Positions 7,959 to 16,462 of a stretch of DNA of 45,080 nt are shown here, piece by piece. The notes below the pieces were generated by a model that was not told the origin of the DNA, made no database searches, and saw nothing but the letters and a program-made list of their open reading frames with translations. Within the stretch, counting starts at the first letter, position 1. Each line of letters begins with the position of its first letter. Origin of the DNA: Paenibacillus fonticola DSM 21315 (lineage in GTDB: Bacteria; Bacillota; Bacilli; Paenibacillales; Paenibacillaceae); NCBI RefSeq assembly GCF_000381905.1, contig NZ_KB907285.1:2131-47210 (forward strand), in the 5' to 3' direction. The translations under genes and the position numbers were made by a program.

Positions 7959-8705
7959 ATGAATTACGAACATAAAATACGGAGGGAAATTGCCGGCTGG
8001 GAACAAAAAATGTTCAAACCGCCGGGATGGCTGGAAAAAACATCGAAAACAATCGGAAATCGAATAAACCACTTCATTCCCCCGAAGGTACACGACATCA
8101 TTACGACCACCATCCGATCGATCGTGCGCACGGCCTTGTTCGGCGCGGAATATACGCCTAGCCGTTCGGTAAAGTATTCTCCTGAGCTCGAGGCTGCCGA
8201 TCAAGAAGCGAAAGAGTTGTTTGCTTTGTACCAAAAAATCGCGGTTGCCGAAGGTGCCGGCACTGGAGCAGGCGGCATTGTGCTTAGCATGGTAGACTTT
8301 CCGGCGTTAATTGCGATTAAGATGAAATTTTTGTTCGAGCTAGCGCATGTTTATGGCTATGACACCAAACATTTTTCTGAGCGGGTGTTCATTCTCAAAG
8401 TATTTCAAATGACGTTTTCGGGGCCGGAAAATCGTGCGAGGCTGCTCTCCTCTATCAAAAATTGGCATAATGAAAAAGAACAATGGCTCTCCGACGCCGA
8501 ATACTCCCGTAATATGGACTGGGAGACATTCCAAATCGAGTACCGCGACGCCATCGACTTCCGGAAGTTGCTGCAGATGCTGCCAGGGATCGGCGCTTTC
8601 GCAGGCGCATGGGCAAATTACACCATTCTCGAGGAGCTGCGCGAATTCGCCATGAACGCGTACCGACTCCGCCGACTGCACGATGATTTTGTGGTTATGG
8701 GATAG
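7959..8705 (+). CDS. EcsC family protein
   Basis: This 248-aa protein of the EcsC family has the conserved GAGTGAGGIVLSMVDFPALI segment, followed by KMKFLFELAHVYGYD and a glycine-rich GIGAFAGAWANYTILEEL near the C-terminus. In Bacillus, EcsC is the third gene of the ecs ABC-transporter locus and its function is unclear; here it stands alone, without EcsA or EcsB nearby. The start at 7959 is chosen because GGAGG lies 11 nt upstream and the 46 codons before it look non-coding. A terminator follows at 8757. Confidence 0.9.
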   Translation: MNYEHKIRREIAGWEQKMFKPPGWLEKTSKTIGNRINHFIPPKVHDIITTTIRSIVRTALFGAEYTPSRSVKYSPELEAADQEAKELFALYQKIAVAEGAGTGAGGIVLSMVDFPALIAIKMKFLFELAHVYGYDTKHFSERVFILKVFQMTFSGPENRARLLSSIKNWHNEKEQWLSDAEYSRNMDWETFQIEYRDAIDFRKLLQMLPGIGAFAGAWANYTILEELREFAMNAYRLRRLHDDFVVMG

Positions 8706-8756
8706 TCTTCTCTCTGCCGCCATAAAGTTCAAGAGGTATGGTTGCTTAACAACAAT

Positions 8757-8786
8757 GGCAGCTCATCATAGGGATGAGCTGCCTTT
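8757..8786 (+). terminator. Terminator after ecsC-like gene
   Basis: The 11-bp perfect stem GGCAGCTCATC (8757-8767) / GATGAGCTGCC (8773-8783) has a 5-nt loop and is followed by TTT. Confidence 0.75.
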
Positions 8787-8901
8787 AGGTTTAGCGGATA
8801 TGATCGATTCATAGAGCAAATCCGTTCGTATTCCCCTACGCGATAGATTTCTGCTCTAAGTTTAAGGAATATTTCAATTCTGTTTTTAATCCCTGTAAAC
8901 A

Positions 8902-9660
8902 TTAAGCTATTTTCTGTTTGTATGCGCGCATCGCAAACATATATGCGACGATCAGTATCCCTAAGCACCATGCGAGAGCAATCCAAATATTATTGCCGAC
9001 AGGCTCGGAATTCAGCAACGAGCGCACCGTTTCGATTATGGAAGATACAGGCTGATTTTCGGCAAACACGCGGACGGCGGCTGGCATGGTTTCGGTCGGG
9101 GTAAAAGCGGAGCTGATAAACGGCAGGAATACTATCGGGTAAGAGAATGCGGTCGCCCCTTCCATGGATTTTGCCGTGAGGCCCGGCAGGACCGCGACCC
9201 ATGTCAGCGCCAGCGTGAACAGCGAGATTATCCCCGCTATGGCAAGCCAGGAGAGGATGCCCGCGCTGGAACGGAATCCTATAATAAGGGCAATAAGGAT
9301 AATTACAACGACAGAAATCGCATTGGAAACAAGCGAGGTCAGCACATGCCCCCACAGCATCGACGAGCGTTTTATAGGCATGGAACTAAACCGCGCAAAA
9401 AGTCCTCCCCGTACATCCATAAACAGCCGTAAAGCGGTGTAGGATATGCCGCTGGCGATAGCCATCAGCAGCACACCCGGCAGCAAATAACTCACATAGT
9501 TCACATTTTCGTCCATGCTCGTTTTTATCGCACCACCGAATACGTAGACGAATAACAACATCATCATGATCGGTACAATTGCGACCGTAATAATCGTATC
9601 CGGGCTGCGTAGAATGTGGCGCATGGAGCGCCCGAACAGAACGCCTGTTTTGTTCTTCAT
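8902..9660 (-). CDS. ABC-2 type permease, DrrB-like
   Basis: This 252-aa protein has six predicted membrane segments and the ABC-2 permease layout. Features include IITVAIVPIMMMLLFVYVFG early, the YLLPGVLLMAIASG segment, and a short cytoplasmic RFSSMPIKRSSMLWGH loop. It is the membrane half of a drug- or lipid-exporting ABC system of the daunorubicin-resistance type. Its start codon overlaps the stop of the ATPase gene by 1 nt (TAATG), so translation is coupled. It is the last gene of the PadR operon. Confidence 0.92.
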   Translation of the reverse strand: MKNKTGVLFGRSMRHILRSPDTIITVAIVPIMMMLLFVYVFGGAIKTSMDENVNYVSYLLPGVLLMAIASGISYTALRLFMDVRGGLFARFSSMPIKRSSMLWGHVLTSLVSNAISVVVIILIALIIGFRSSAGILSWLAIAGIISLFTLALTWVAVLPGLTAKSMEGATAFSYPIVFLPFISSAFTPTETMPAAVRVFAENQPVSSIIETVRSLLNSEPVGNNIWIALAWCLGILIVAYMFAMRAYKQKIA

Positions 9661-10421
9661 TAATTGCCCTCCTTTTTGCCAATGATTGCAAGAAATATTT
9701 CCTCCAACGACGGCTGTTTTTCGATGTATTCGACTTGCGCGGGCGGGAACAGCTTTTTTAATTCCTCAAGCGTCCCGTTTGCGATGATCTTACCCCCGTG
9801 CAAGATTGCGATTTTGTCAGCAAGCTGCTCCGCTTCTTCCAAATACTGCGTAGTCAGCAGAATCGTCACGCCGCTGCTGGCAAGTTCCTTAATGGTTTTC
9901 CAGACTTCAAGCCGTCCCTCCGGGTCAAGCCCGGTCGTCGGCTCGTCAAGGAATATGACGGGGGGCGTTCCCACGAGGCTCATTGCTATATCGAGCCTGC
10001 GCGTCATGCCGCCGGAATACGTTCCAGCCCGTCGATTGGCCGCATCGCGGAGTCCAAAACGTTCAAGCAGGCTGTCGGCAACTTGGGCGGGATCAGAAAT
10101 ACTGCGCAATTTAGCAATAAGAACAAGGTTTTCCCGCCCGGTAAGAATACCGTCCACTGCAGCGAATTGTCCCGTCAGGCTAATGGATTGCTGCACCTTG
10201 CCCGGCTGGCGTTGGACGTCAAAGCCGCAGACGCTCGCTGTGCCGCCATCAGGCCTAAGAAGCGTTGAGAGAATTTTGACGGTCGTGGTTTTTCCCGCGC
10301 CGTTGGAGCCGAGCAGTGCGAAAATTTCGCCGCGCCGCACCTCGATATCAACGCCTTTCAGGACTTCCGTATCTTTGAACGATTTTCTTAAATCTTTCAC
10401 TTGAATTGCGGTTTCTGTCAC
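9660..10421 (-). CDS. ABC transporter ATP-binding protein, DrrA-like
   Basis: This 253-aa ATPase has Walker A GSNGAGKTTT, Q-loop SLTGQFAAVD, signature YSGGMTRRLDI and Walker B VIFLDEPTTGLDP, all typical of DrrA/CcmA-type exporters. It is shorter than classic DrrA (about 310-330 aa), with a reduced C-terminal extension. It overlaps the DUF1048 gene by 4 nt (ATGA) and the permease gene by 1 nt. The complex would be two ATPases with the ABC-2 permease, exporting a hydrophobic substrate. Confidence 0.95.
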   Translation of the reverse strand: MTETAIQVKDLRKSFKDTEVLKGVDIEVRRGEIFALLGSNGAGKTTTVKILSTLLRPDGGTASVCGFDVQRQPGKVQQSISLTGQFAAVDGILTGRENLVLIAKLRSISDPAQVADSLLERFGLRDAANRRAGTYSGGMTRRLDIAMSLVGTPPVIFLDEPTTGLDPEGRLEVWKTIKELASSGVTILLTTQYLEEAEQLADKIAILHGGKIIANGTLEELKKLFPPAQVEYIEKQPSLEEIFLAIIGKKEGN

Positions 10422-10789
10422 CTTGAATCCTTCCCCCTTCCGAGTTTTTTCAGTATGTCGCGATTTAACGCCTCGCGCCAGTTTTCCGTGTATGTCTCGG
10501 AGCTGCGCAGAAGCTCGTCGCAGAACGCGGCCACGTCCTCACCTGTAATCTCCAGAACATGCTTGCCGTCCGCCGCGCCGGCCTCGAACAGCTCTATCAG
10601 GCCATAATGGATCTTCATCATGTCATAGCCGTATCCTGCCGCGAACATCCACATGTGTCCCTGGATTTTCTTAAATACGTACTGATAGTCTTTTGGCAGA
10701 ACCGCCACCCTTGCCATCTGTTGCTTGTACTCGCGCTTGCTCTCAATCATTTTTTTGATATTCAAATAGTTGTCGAAAAACTCAGACAT
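10418..10789 (-). CDS. DUF1048 family protein
   Basis: This 123-aa soluble, helical protein matches DUF1048, with MIESKREYKQQMARVAVLPK, then DYQYVFKKIQGHMWMFA, then ITGEDVAAFCDELLR. Members are almost always encoded next to a PadR regulator and often an ABC exporter, exactly as here; their role is unknown. It overlaps padR by 8 nt and the ATPase gene by 4 nt, so its amounts are tied to both. By context it may assist signal sensing or the exporter. Confidence 0.9.
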   Translation of the reverse strand: MSEFFDNYLNIKKMIESKREYKQQMARVAVLPKDYQYVFKKIQGHMWMFAAGYGYDMMKIHYGLIELFEAGAADGKHVLEITGEDVAAFCDELLRSSETYTENWREALNRDILKKLGRGKDSR

Positions 10790-11117
10790 CTGATTGCTCC
10801 TCCTTTAATTGATTGATTTTCGATGCGACGAACTCCCATTTTTCCCAGAACTGACGCAGTTCCTCGCGCCCCGCGTCGTTGAGAGTAAAAAAGTTTCGCG
10901 GAGGACCCTTGTCAGATGGCTTTTTAGCGACATGTACCAGCTTGTTTTTTTCAAGCCGGAGCAATATGGTGTACACTGTTCCCTCCACAACATCTGTGAA
11001 GCCGAGGGCGTTCAGCCGCCGCGTGATTTCGTAGCCGTAGGTTTCTTTGCGGCTTATAATTTCAAGGACGCAGCCTTCAAGCACACCTTTGAGCATTTCT
11101 GTTAGGTTTTCCAGCAC
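10782..11117 (-). CDS. PadR family transcriptional regulator
   Basis: This is a PadR-type winged helix of about 110 aa. It has LEGCVLEIISRKETYGYEIT (recognition region start), then EGTVYTILLRLEKNKLV and a C-terminal dimerisation helix (REELRQFWEKWEFVASKINQ). As first gene of the operon it probably represses its own promoter and is released by the exporter's substrate. The upstream GTG at 11123 overlaps the AAGGAG site, so the GTG at 11117, 5 nt after the site, is the likelier start. Confidence 0.92.
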   Translation of the reverse strand: MLENLTEMLKGVLEGCVLEIISRKETYGYEITRRLNALGFTDVVEGTVYTILLRLEKNKLVHVAKKPSDKGPPRNFFTLNDAGREELRQFWEKWEFVASKINQLKEEQSDV

Positions 11118-11161
11118 AATCACTCCTTGCTATTCAGTATGGCCGATATTCAGTACTACTA

Positions 11162-11202
11162 ACTACTGCTATATAGTAACACTAAGTAGTTGAGTTTGTC
11201 AA
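11162..11202 (-). promoter_or_regulatory. PadR operon promoter with inverted-repeat operator
   Basis: On the minus strand, TTGACA (11197-11202), an 18-nt spacer and TACTAT (11173-11178) make a plausible sigma-A promoter. The half-sites ACTACT (11162-11167) and AGTAGT (11185-11190) flank the -10, with a further ACTACT just downstream at 11155-11160. A regulator bound there would block polymerase, fitting autorepression by PadR. Confidence 0.55.
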
Positions 11203-11443
11203 AGCGATTGTTCTGATAATGAATTTCATCTTAGATAAGCGATTACGGTACGCTATGAACCTGAATTTAAGGAAGTTGAAAAAGTAGGTGGAACATTTGG
11301 GATAGATTTGTTCATGGGAAAATGATACATTATTATGGATGAAACAGCACATGTGTTCGTTATCGATGTGTGTTATTAGGATAATGTGCAAGTCGGAATA
11401 TACGTTTAGGCTCATATTATTTATATTTCGGGAGGGCATCGGC

Positions 11444-12256
11444 ATGGACAACAATTCTGTTAATAGAACAAACATTATAGGCGCTGGCGAGGTTGGCAGC
11501 GCTATCTCGGTCGATATGGATAAGCATTCTATTCATAAAATGAACAGCAACTTTTGGGACACAAAAGGAAATGAAATCTTAGGGGCGACCTCACTTCCTC
11601 TATATGGAGCATTTGTCTCAGAAGAAAAGTGCCAGCTTTTTGGTGATGTCTCAGGAAAAAAGCTGCTGGAGATCGGCTGTGGAAGCGGTCAATCCTTGCA
11701 ATATCACGGGGAACGCAAAGCATCTGAACTGTGGGGTATGGATATATCAGAAAACCAAATCGAAAAGACAAGGCAGCATTTGACGGCGTGCGGTCTTACA
11801 GCGCAATTGGTCTGTTCTCCCATGGAAGAAGAATGCGGCATACCTAAGGATTATTTTGACTTTGTTTATTCGATTTATGCCATAGGCTGGACCACCGACC
11901 TTGAGGGTACTTTTTCCCGGATTGCTTCTTACCTAAAAAAAGACGGCGTATTTATTTTCAGTTGGTCTCACCCTATACACAAATGTGTTGTTGCAGAAAA
12001 TAATACGCTTGCTTTTAAAAAAAATTATTTCGATGAATCTTGGTATTCGGTGTCTCTCAATGAAGGCACGCTGACATTATCGGACCGTAAACTATCAACC
12101 TATGTAAATGCGCTCTCAAAAGCGGGATTTGTCATTGAGCAAATGATTGAACAATCTGATGAGGAAATAATACAATCTTGTGGAGATAACAATGAATTTG
12201 CAAAAAAAGCGAAGATGCTTCCTGTAACTTTTGTATTCAAAGCAAGAAAACACTAG
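11444..12256 (+). CDS. Class I SAM-dependent methyltransferase
   Basis: This 270-aa protein has Rossmann motif I LLEIGCGSGQSLQY, acidic loop WGMDISENQIEKTR, motif II-like DYFDFVYSIYAIGWTTD, and motif III SYLKKDGVFIFSWSHPIH. This is the Methyltransf_11/25 pattern for small-molecule methyltransferases; the substrate cannot be told. The ATG at 11444 is preferred because GGGAGG lies 8-9 nt upstream; the 35 in-frame codons before it look non-coding. It diverges from the PadR operon. Between them lies a 24-codon open stretch ending at 11324 that may be a gene remnant. Confidence 0.9.
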   Translation: MDNNSVNRTNIIGAGEVGSAISVDMDKHSIHKMNSNFWDTKGNEILGATSLPLYGAFVSEEKCQLFGDVSGKKLLEIGCGSGQSLQYHGERKASELWGMDISENQIEKTRQHLTACGLTAQLVCSPMEEECGIPKDYFDFVYSIYAIGWTTDLEGTFSRIASYLKKDGVFIFSWSHPIHKCVVAENNTLAFKKNYFDESWYSVSLNEGTLTLSDRKLSTYVNALSKAGFVIEQMIEQSDEEIIQSCGDNNEFAKKAKMLPVTFVFKARKH

Positions 12257-12425
12257 TATACTATATAATCCAATGTACCTTAATAATATAACTTGGTAAG
12301 TTATAAGTACCTGGAGGCGACAGCTTCAGCTAATTGTCCGTTCTGGAAAGAGTCTGCTGTAAGGCAGACTCACTTAAAAATGAAGGCTTTTCTGGAAAAC
12401 GGTTATGACGGGCGCAAAGCGGCCG

Positions 12426-12555
12426 CTATACATATTGCTTAGTCTGCTTCTTGTACATCCGGCTGTATCTTCCGTCTTGCCTGATTAAGTTAGCGTGTGA
12501 GCCATCCTCAACGATTTCGCCTTGATCAAATACCAGTATCCGGTCAATGCACATT
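12426..12555 (-). pseudogene. 3' stump of an MsbA-type ABC exporter
   Basis: The last 42 codons of an ABC half-exporter are readable: CIDRILVFDQGEIVEDGSHA followed by LIRQDGRYSRMYKKQTKQYV and TAG. This is the H-loop-distal end of the nucleotide-binding domain (ILVFDQGEIVEDGSH). Upstream, similarity stops abruptly where the gene for a lipoprotein begins, so a deletion removed more than 90 percent of the gene. The plus strand of 12290-12436 carries an unrelated open stretch that I do not recognise. Confidence 0.8.
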
Positions 12556-12590
12556 TGCAGTCGATCCCATCGGACGGTGGCTTTCCCTAA

Positions 12591-13226
12591 TTACGTATCA
12601 CTTAGTACGGTAGATAGTGAAATAAGAACCGGTCCGGCGAAATCGGAAGCGTCCTCGCCTTTCGGATTATGAATGCGGAACAGAAAAACGGCCCCTGTTT
12701 CTGATGCCCACACTATATAATCGCTTATGCCTTCCGCTCCGGAAGCTTGAAGGTATAGTTCTGTGGAAACAAGAGGATGTTCAACCAACTCGCCGCTGTA
12801 ATCGGATACCTCTCCGAATTGACTTAACTCTTCCTTACCCGCAGCTTTAAGCTGAGCCGAATCATAATCGGAAGGCAGCGGTTCAATGTCCACATAATAA
12901 TCCGGATTGCTGCTTAAAGATAAGCGGCCCGCAGCTGCATCAAATGCAAATTTTTCAAAGACATACAAGGAAAATCCTTCACCCTGATGCAGGACCGCCT
13001 CCAATGATTGATTTCCCTCGGTCGTCATCAGCTCAAAGCTCTCGGTTTCTGGGCGAGTTGCCTCTTCGACTGGCTCCTGCCCGGATAAAGGGGATGAAGC
13101 CGATTCAGTTTCTGGCGCTGCTGTTTCCGGGGGAGCTGAAGACTCTGTTTCTCCTGTACAAGCGGAAAGTATGAAAACCAAGACGACAAAGGGAATGCTT
13201 ATCCAAAGGGGATACCGATTTTTCAA
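12591..13226 (-). CDS. Predicted lipoprotein of unknown function
   Basis: This 211-aa protein has a lipoprotein signal (WISIPFVVLVFILSAC; lipobox LSAC) followed by a Ser/Thr/Pro/Glu-rich linker. A folded domain of about 140 residues comes next (LEAVLHQGEGFSLYVFEKF, then a C-terminal SDYIVWASETGAVFLFRIHN). The TTG at 13226 is chosen because AAAGGAG lies 8 nt upstream and the signal then begins at residue 3; an upstream ATG frame at 13289 would add 21 unlikely residues. The family is not recognised. Confidence 0.72.
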   Translation of the reverse strand: MKNRYPLWISIPFVVLVFILSACTGETESSAPPETAAPETESASSPLSGQEPVEEATRPETESFELMTTEGNQSLEAVLHQGEGFSLYVFEKFAFDAAAGRLSLSSNPDYYVDIEPLPSDYDSAQLKAAGKEELSQFGEVSDYSGELVEHPLVSTELYLQASGAEGISDYIVWASETGAVFLFRIHNPKGEDASDFAGPVLISLSTVLSDT

Positions 13227-13374
13227 TTTGATCGCTCCTTTTGATCTTGACACTACGGGTCTGCATATTCTATGTGTACAATAAATCAACGATCTACCAC
13301 TGCCTTATGTTGCAACGATATGTTATTATCTACGAATCATTTTATGATTTATATTACTTGGTGGTTTACCCAAT

Positions 13375-14280
13375 TCACCCCGACGCATTACTGGGTATTT
13401 GGATACCATACCAGCCGCCTACATCACATTGGCCAAATTCATTACTTCCCACTGCCACCACCGTGCCATCCGATTTAAGACCGATAGTATGAGTGCAACC
13501 TGCCGCTACCGCCACAATATCCCGCCAGCTGCTTACATCGCATTGGCCCTGTTCATTCCAACCCACAGCTACCACCATACCGTCTGGATTAAGACCGATG
13601 GTATGATAACTCCCCGCCGATATCGCCACAATACCGCTCCATCCGCTTACATCGCATTGGTCATGCTTATTCAAACCCATAGCTACCACCGTGCCATCTG
13701 ATTGAAGACCGACAGTATGGAGATAACCCGCCGCTACCGCCATGATGTTAGTCCAATCACTTACATTGCGTTGGCCATACCGATTAATGCCCACAGCCGC
13801 TACCGTACCGTCCGACCTAAGCCCGACAGTATGCCAGTCACCTGCTGCGACTGCCACCATATCACGCCAGTCGCTTACGTTACATTGGCCTTCATTATTT
13901 CGACCCACAGCTACCACCGTACCATTCGATTCAAGACCGATAGTACGACGCCAACCCGCCGCTACCGCAACAATATCACGCCAATCATTTACATCGCATT
14001 GGCCATGCTCATTCCAACCCACGGCCACTACCGTACCGTCTGATTTAAGCCCGATGGTATGAGCGTTACCCGTGTTCGTAGCCATATGAACATTTCCCGC
14101 CGTGACTGCCACCATATCGCGCCAGTCATTTACATCGCATTGGCCATATTTATTATCACCCACAGCGGTCACCGTGCCGTCCGATTTAAGCCCAACGGAA
14201 TGACGACGCCCTGCCGCTATAGTAACTTTAGGCCACCGTTTTATCATAAATTCCGCTTCTTTCTGTGAAATAGAATCCAT
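13375..14280 (-). CDS. RCC1-like beta-propeller repeat protein
   Basis: This 301-aa protein is built of seven near-identical repeats of about 38 residues with the core HTIGLKSDGTVVAVGxNxxG, then QCDVxxWxxIVAVAAG. The repeats fit RCC1-type blades (GLKSDGTVxAVGxNxxGQ), and seven of them would close one propeller. The first repeat carries a short insertion (NVHMATNTGN). There is no signal peptide or catalytic domain. RCC1-like repeats in bacteria are linked to protein binding; no partner is evident. Because the DNA copies are also alike, the array probably grew by recent tandem duplication of a 114-bp unit. Confidence 0.88.
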   Translation of the reverse strand: MDSISQKEAEFMIKRWPKVTIAAGRRHSVGLKSDGTVTAVGDNKYGQCDVNDWRDMVAVTAGNVHMATNTGNAHTIGLKSDGTVVAVGWNEHGQCDVNDWRDIVAVAAGWRRTIGLESNGTVVAVGRNNEGQCNVSDWRDMVAVAAGDWHTVGLRSDGTVAAVGINRYGQRNVSDWTNIMAVAAGYLHTVGLQSDGTVVAMGLNKHDQCDVSGWSGIVAISAGSYHTIGLNPDGMVVAVGWNEQGQCDVSSWRDIVAVAAGCTHTIGLKSDGTVVAVGSNEFGQCDVGGWYGIQIPSNASG

Positions 14281-14425
14281 ATCTTACCTCCTAAAACATA
14301 AACGTACATATAAGTATCTACTATTTCCATGCGAGATTCCATATTCACATCAAATTTCTCAATTGCAATCAAAAAAGTTCAGCAGATTGTAAAGGTGTAA
14401 ATCATTTACTAAATGCCATCTATAG

Positions 14426-14435
14426 TGTATATACA
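14426..14435. promoter_or_regulatory. Palindrome upstream of the CueP-like gene
   Basis: The perfect 10-bp palindrome TGTATATACA lies about 55 nt before the CueP start. It could be an operator, but no match to a known copper-regulator box is claimed. Confidence 0.25.
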
Positions 14436-14490
14436 AATTACGGCATCTATACTAATTATGATTATTATGAAAGATGAGGTAAATCGTTCA

Positions 14491-15024
14491 ATGAGAAAAC
14501 AATTGTTCTTTATTTGTGTTGTCACAATTTTTGTATTAAGTGGGTGTGTAAGCCAACAATCAGAAAACAATAAAGGGCTCATAAAAAGTGACGAAGATAT
14601 TAAACAGTTAGTTAGTGAATATAGTAGTGGTAATATAGAAGACCAATCTGCTTCAATTAATTCAACGCAGCTAATAGTTACAAACCAGGATAATACTCAG
14701 TTAACCTATGCACTGCCGAAAGATGAGTTCTTTGTTTCTATTGCCCCATACATTGAACAAACACATCCTTGCGCAACCCATAGCTTGACTGGTTGCCGAG
14801 GAGAATTGGTAAATAAAGAGTTTGAGGTATATATTGAAGATAGCGAAGGAAACGTTATACGAGATGAAAAATTAATGTCAAATTCCCATGGATTTATTGA
14901 TTTATGGCTGCCGAGAGATAAAGAATACCGCATCTCGATTACCCAGAATGAGAGAACTGTCGAATCCAAGTTTTCAACGTTTGAAAGTGACGACACCTGC
15001 ATTACAACCATGCAATTGACATAA
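14491..15024 (+). CDS. cueP: CueP family copper-binding lipoprotein
   Basis: This 177-aa lipoprotein has signal and lipobox LSGC (Cys19). The CueP signature is clear: Cys94-ATHSLTG-Cys102 (CX7C) followed by RGELVNKEFEVYI, then GFIDLWLPRDKEYRISI, and a C-terminal DDTCITTMQL with Cys170. In Salmonella CueP the three equivalent cysteines bind and reduce copper in the periplasm; here the lipid anchor would place the protein on the outer face of the membrane. No copper ATPase or CsoR lies next to it. The start at 14491 is chosen by the position of the signal peptide; an in-frame ATG at 14467 is an alternative. Confidence 0.88.
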   Translation: MRKQLFFICVVTIFVLSGCVSQQSENNKGLIKSDEDIKQLVSEYSSGNIEDQSASINSTQLIVTNQDNTQLTYALPKDEFFVSIAPYIEQTHPCATHSLTGCRGELVNKEFEVYIEDSEGNVIRDEKLMSNSHGFIDLWLPRDKEYRISITQNERTVESKFSTFESDDTCITTMQLT

Positions 15025-15046
15025 AAGGCTGAAAATCCTCTGCAAT

Positions 15047-15087
15047 AATAAAGGAGCACTTGTCATCGACAAATCTGCTCCTTTATT
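15047..15087 (+). terminator. Bidirectional terminator after cueP
   Basis: The 12-bp stem AATAAAGGAGCA (15047-15058) / TGCTCCTTTATT (15076-15087) has an inner stem TTGTC/GACAA. A- and T-rich flanks suit both cueP and the converging minus-strand ORF, whose last codons lie in the stem. Confidence 0.75.
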
Positions 15088-15304
15088 CATTTATTTTCGT
15101 ACAATAAATCAAAGTAACTCCAGAGCTTTCAGTAAGGCATATCACTTGATTTGGCGCCTTCTTGAGAATAATACGCAATCGGAAACACTGGAGCCAAAAG
15201 ATGTCAGCGTTAGAAAGAAATTCGCCCCATGCAAAGTGACGCTTTTCCAATACAGACTTTGCATGAGTGAAGGAAGTCACAGACAATCCCAATAGATTCT
15301 CCAT
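15083..15304 (-). CDS. Small hypothetical protein
   Basis: This 73-aa frame starts at an ATG with AAGGAGG 9 nt upstream, which makes translation plausible. It begins MENLLGLSVTSFTHAKSVLE and contains KRHFAWGEFLSNADIFWLQC. No family is recognised. It lies 62 nt downstream of the lysR stop on the same strand, and its stop falls in the terminator shared with cueP. It could be a truncated remnant. Confidence 0.5.
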   Translation of the reverse strand: MENLLGLSVTSFTHAKSVLEKRHFAWGEFLSNADIFWLQCFRLRIILKKAPNQVICLTESSGVTLIYCTKINE

Positions 15305-15366
15305 CAGTAAAGCCCTCCTTACTTTACCGGTATACCATATCTTATGTTGAGTAGATTTACTGTCTA

Positions 15367-16266
15367 TCAAGATTTTGAGTGAATATTAGCTGTTTCGATA
15401 TATGCTCTTAAGGTCTTGATAAACGTGCGCATGGCGTATCCGATATATCTATCGCTGCGGTAGATCAGACAAATATCCTGAGAAGGTGTAGGATTCCTCA
15501 AATGAACTGCTTTGATGTCTGTATTGTTGAGATTAACCAGTAGCAAACGCGGCAGAACACAGGCACCAACTCCGTTCTGCACCATCTGAAGGATAGAGGA
15601 TAACGTTGTCGTCACCATATGCGGCTTAAGAGTAAACCCGTTGTCCATACAAAATCGGTCGATCAGCTTGCGACATTGATGATCAGGGGGAAACATGACC
15701 ATCTTCATGGTTCGTAGCCTGCTTAAGGAGATGAATTCTTCCGCAGCAAGAGGATCATTCGTACTTACCGCCAATGAGAACTCCTCGTGAAACAAGGGAA
15801 TGGATGTAAGACGTTCATCGATAACTGGTCCAATGGTTATGCCGATATCGATGCTTCGATCCAAAACTTGTTCTGTTACTTTCGTGGTTTCCAGAAGGGA
15901 CAGCGAGATGGCGGGATAGGTTTGATGGAAGTTCAGTAACAAGTCATTAAACACCAGATCTGCATCACCGGGCAAGACGCCGATGGACAACGATCCTCCT
16001 CGCATCTGCTTCAGATCAGCAATGGCATCGCTCGCTTGTTGCAGATGCCCGAACACGGCAGCTCCATGTTCATGTAGAATCGCCCCAGCTTCTGTGAGGA
16101 CAATTGTTTTACCTATACGATCGAATAATAACACCCCTAATTCTTCTTCCAATCTTCTTATCTGCTGGCTGATGTTGGGTGCACTGACTCCCATTTTTTC
16201 GGCTGCTCTCGTGAAATGAAGCTCTTCACAAATAGCCATAAAATACTGTAGTTGTTTTAACTCCAC
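15367..16266 (-). CDS. LysR family transcriptional regulator
   Basis: This 299-aa protein is of full family length. The N-terminal winged helix (MELKQLQYFMAICEELHFTR, then AAEKMGVSAPNISQQIRRLE) is followed by a linker helix. A periplasmic-binding-protein-like effector domain follows (SLSIGVLPGDADLVFNDLLL, FPPDHQCRKLIDRFCMDNGF, NGVGACVLPRLLL). It is closest in style to the CynR/GltC group. It is transcribed away from a DinB-like gene; regulators of this family often control the divergent neighbour, so that gene is the first candidate target. Confidence 0.94.
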   Translation of the reverse strand: MELKQLQYFMAICEELHFTRAAEKMGVSAPNISQQIRRLEEELGVLLFDRIGKTIVLTEAGAILHEHGAAVFGHLQQASDAIADLKQMRGGSLSIGVLPGDADLVFNDLLLNFHQTYPAISLSLLETTKVTEQVLDRSIDIGITIGPVIDERLTSIPLFHEEFSLAVSTNDPLAAEEFISLSRLRTMKMVMFPPDHQCRKLIDRFCMDNGFTLKPHMVTTTLSSILQMVQNGVGACVLPRLLLVNLNNTDIKAVHLRNPTPSQDICLIYRSDRYIGYAMRTFIKTLRAYIETANIHSKS

Positions 16267-16462
16267 TGCTCTCCCCCCTGTTATTCAAGTGAATCGCTGA
16301 ATACAATTTAATGATTATTATTACATCATCTATTTTCCTGTCAATGATAATCGTTAACTTTTACTTAACATTCTGGTAATACCGACTGCATTGATGAAGA
16401 GTTCCATGCAACCTATACTAGGAACAAATCAAGCGGTATTCATTACAAAGGAGGGAGTTAAT

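Noticed and set aside
9664..10404. 246-aa plus-strand frame opposite the ABC ATPase gene
   Set aside because: It is the antisense of a gene with clear Walker A, signature and Walker B motifs and shows low-complexity Ser/Arg content; no ribosome site was found.
11255..11324. Short plus-strand frame (YEPEFKEVEKVGGTFGIDLF) before the methyltransferase
   Set aside because: It looks like a gene end but is too short to name and has a stop upstream; noted as a possible remnant only.
12290..12436. Plus-strand open stretch ending IHIA beside the exporter stump
   Set aside because: No start, ribosome site or family match could be supported; it also overlaps the exporter stump on the other strand.
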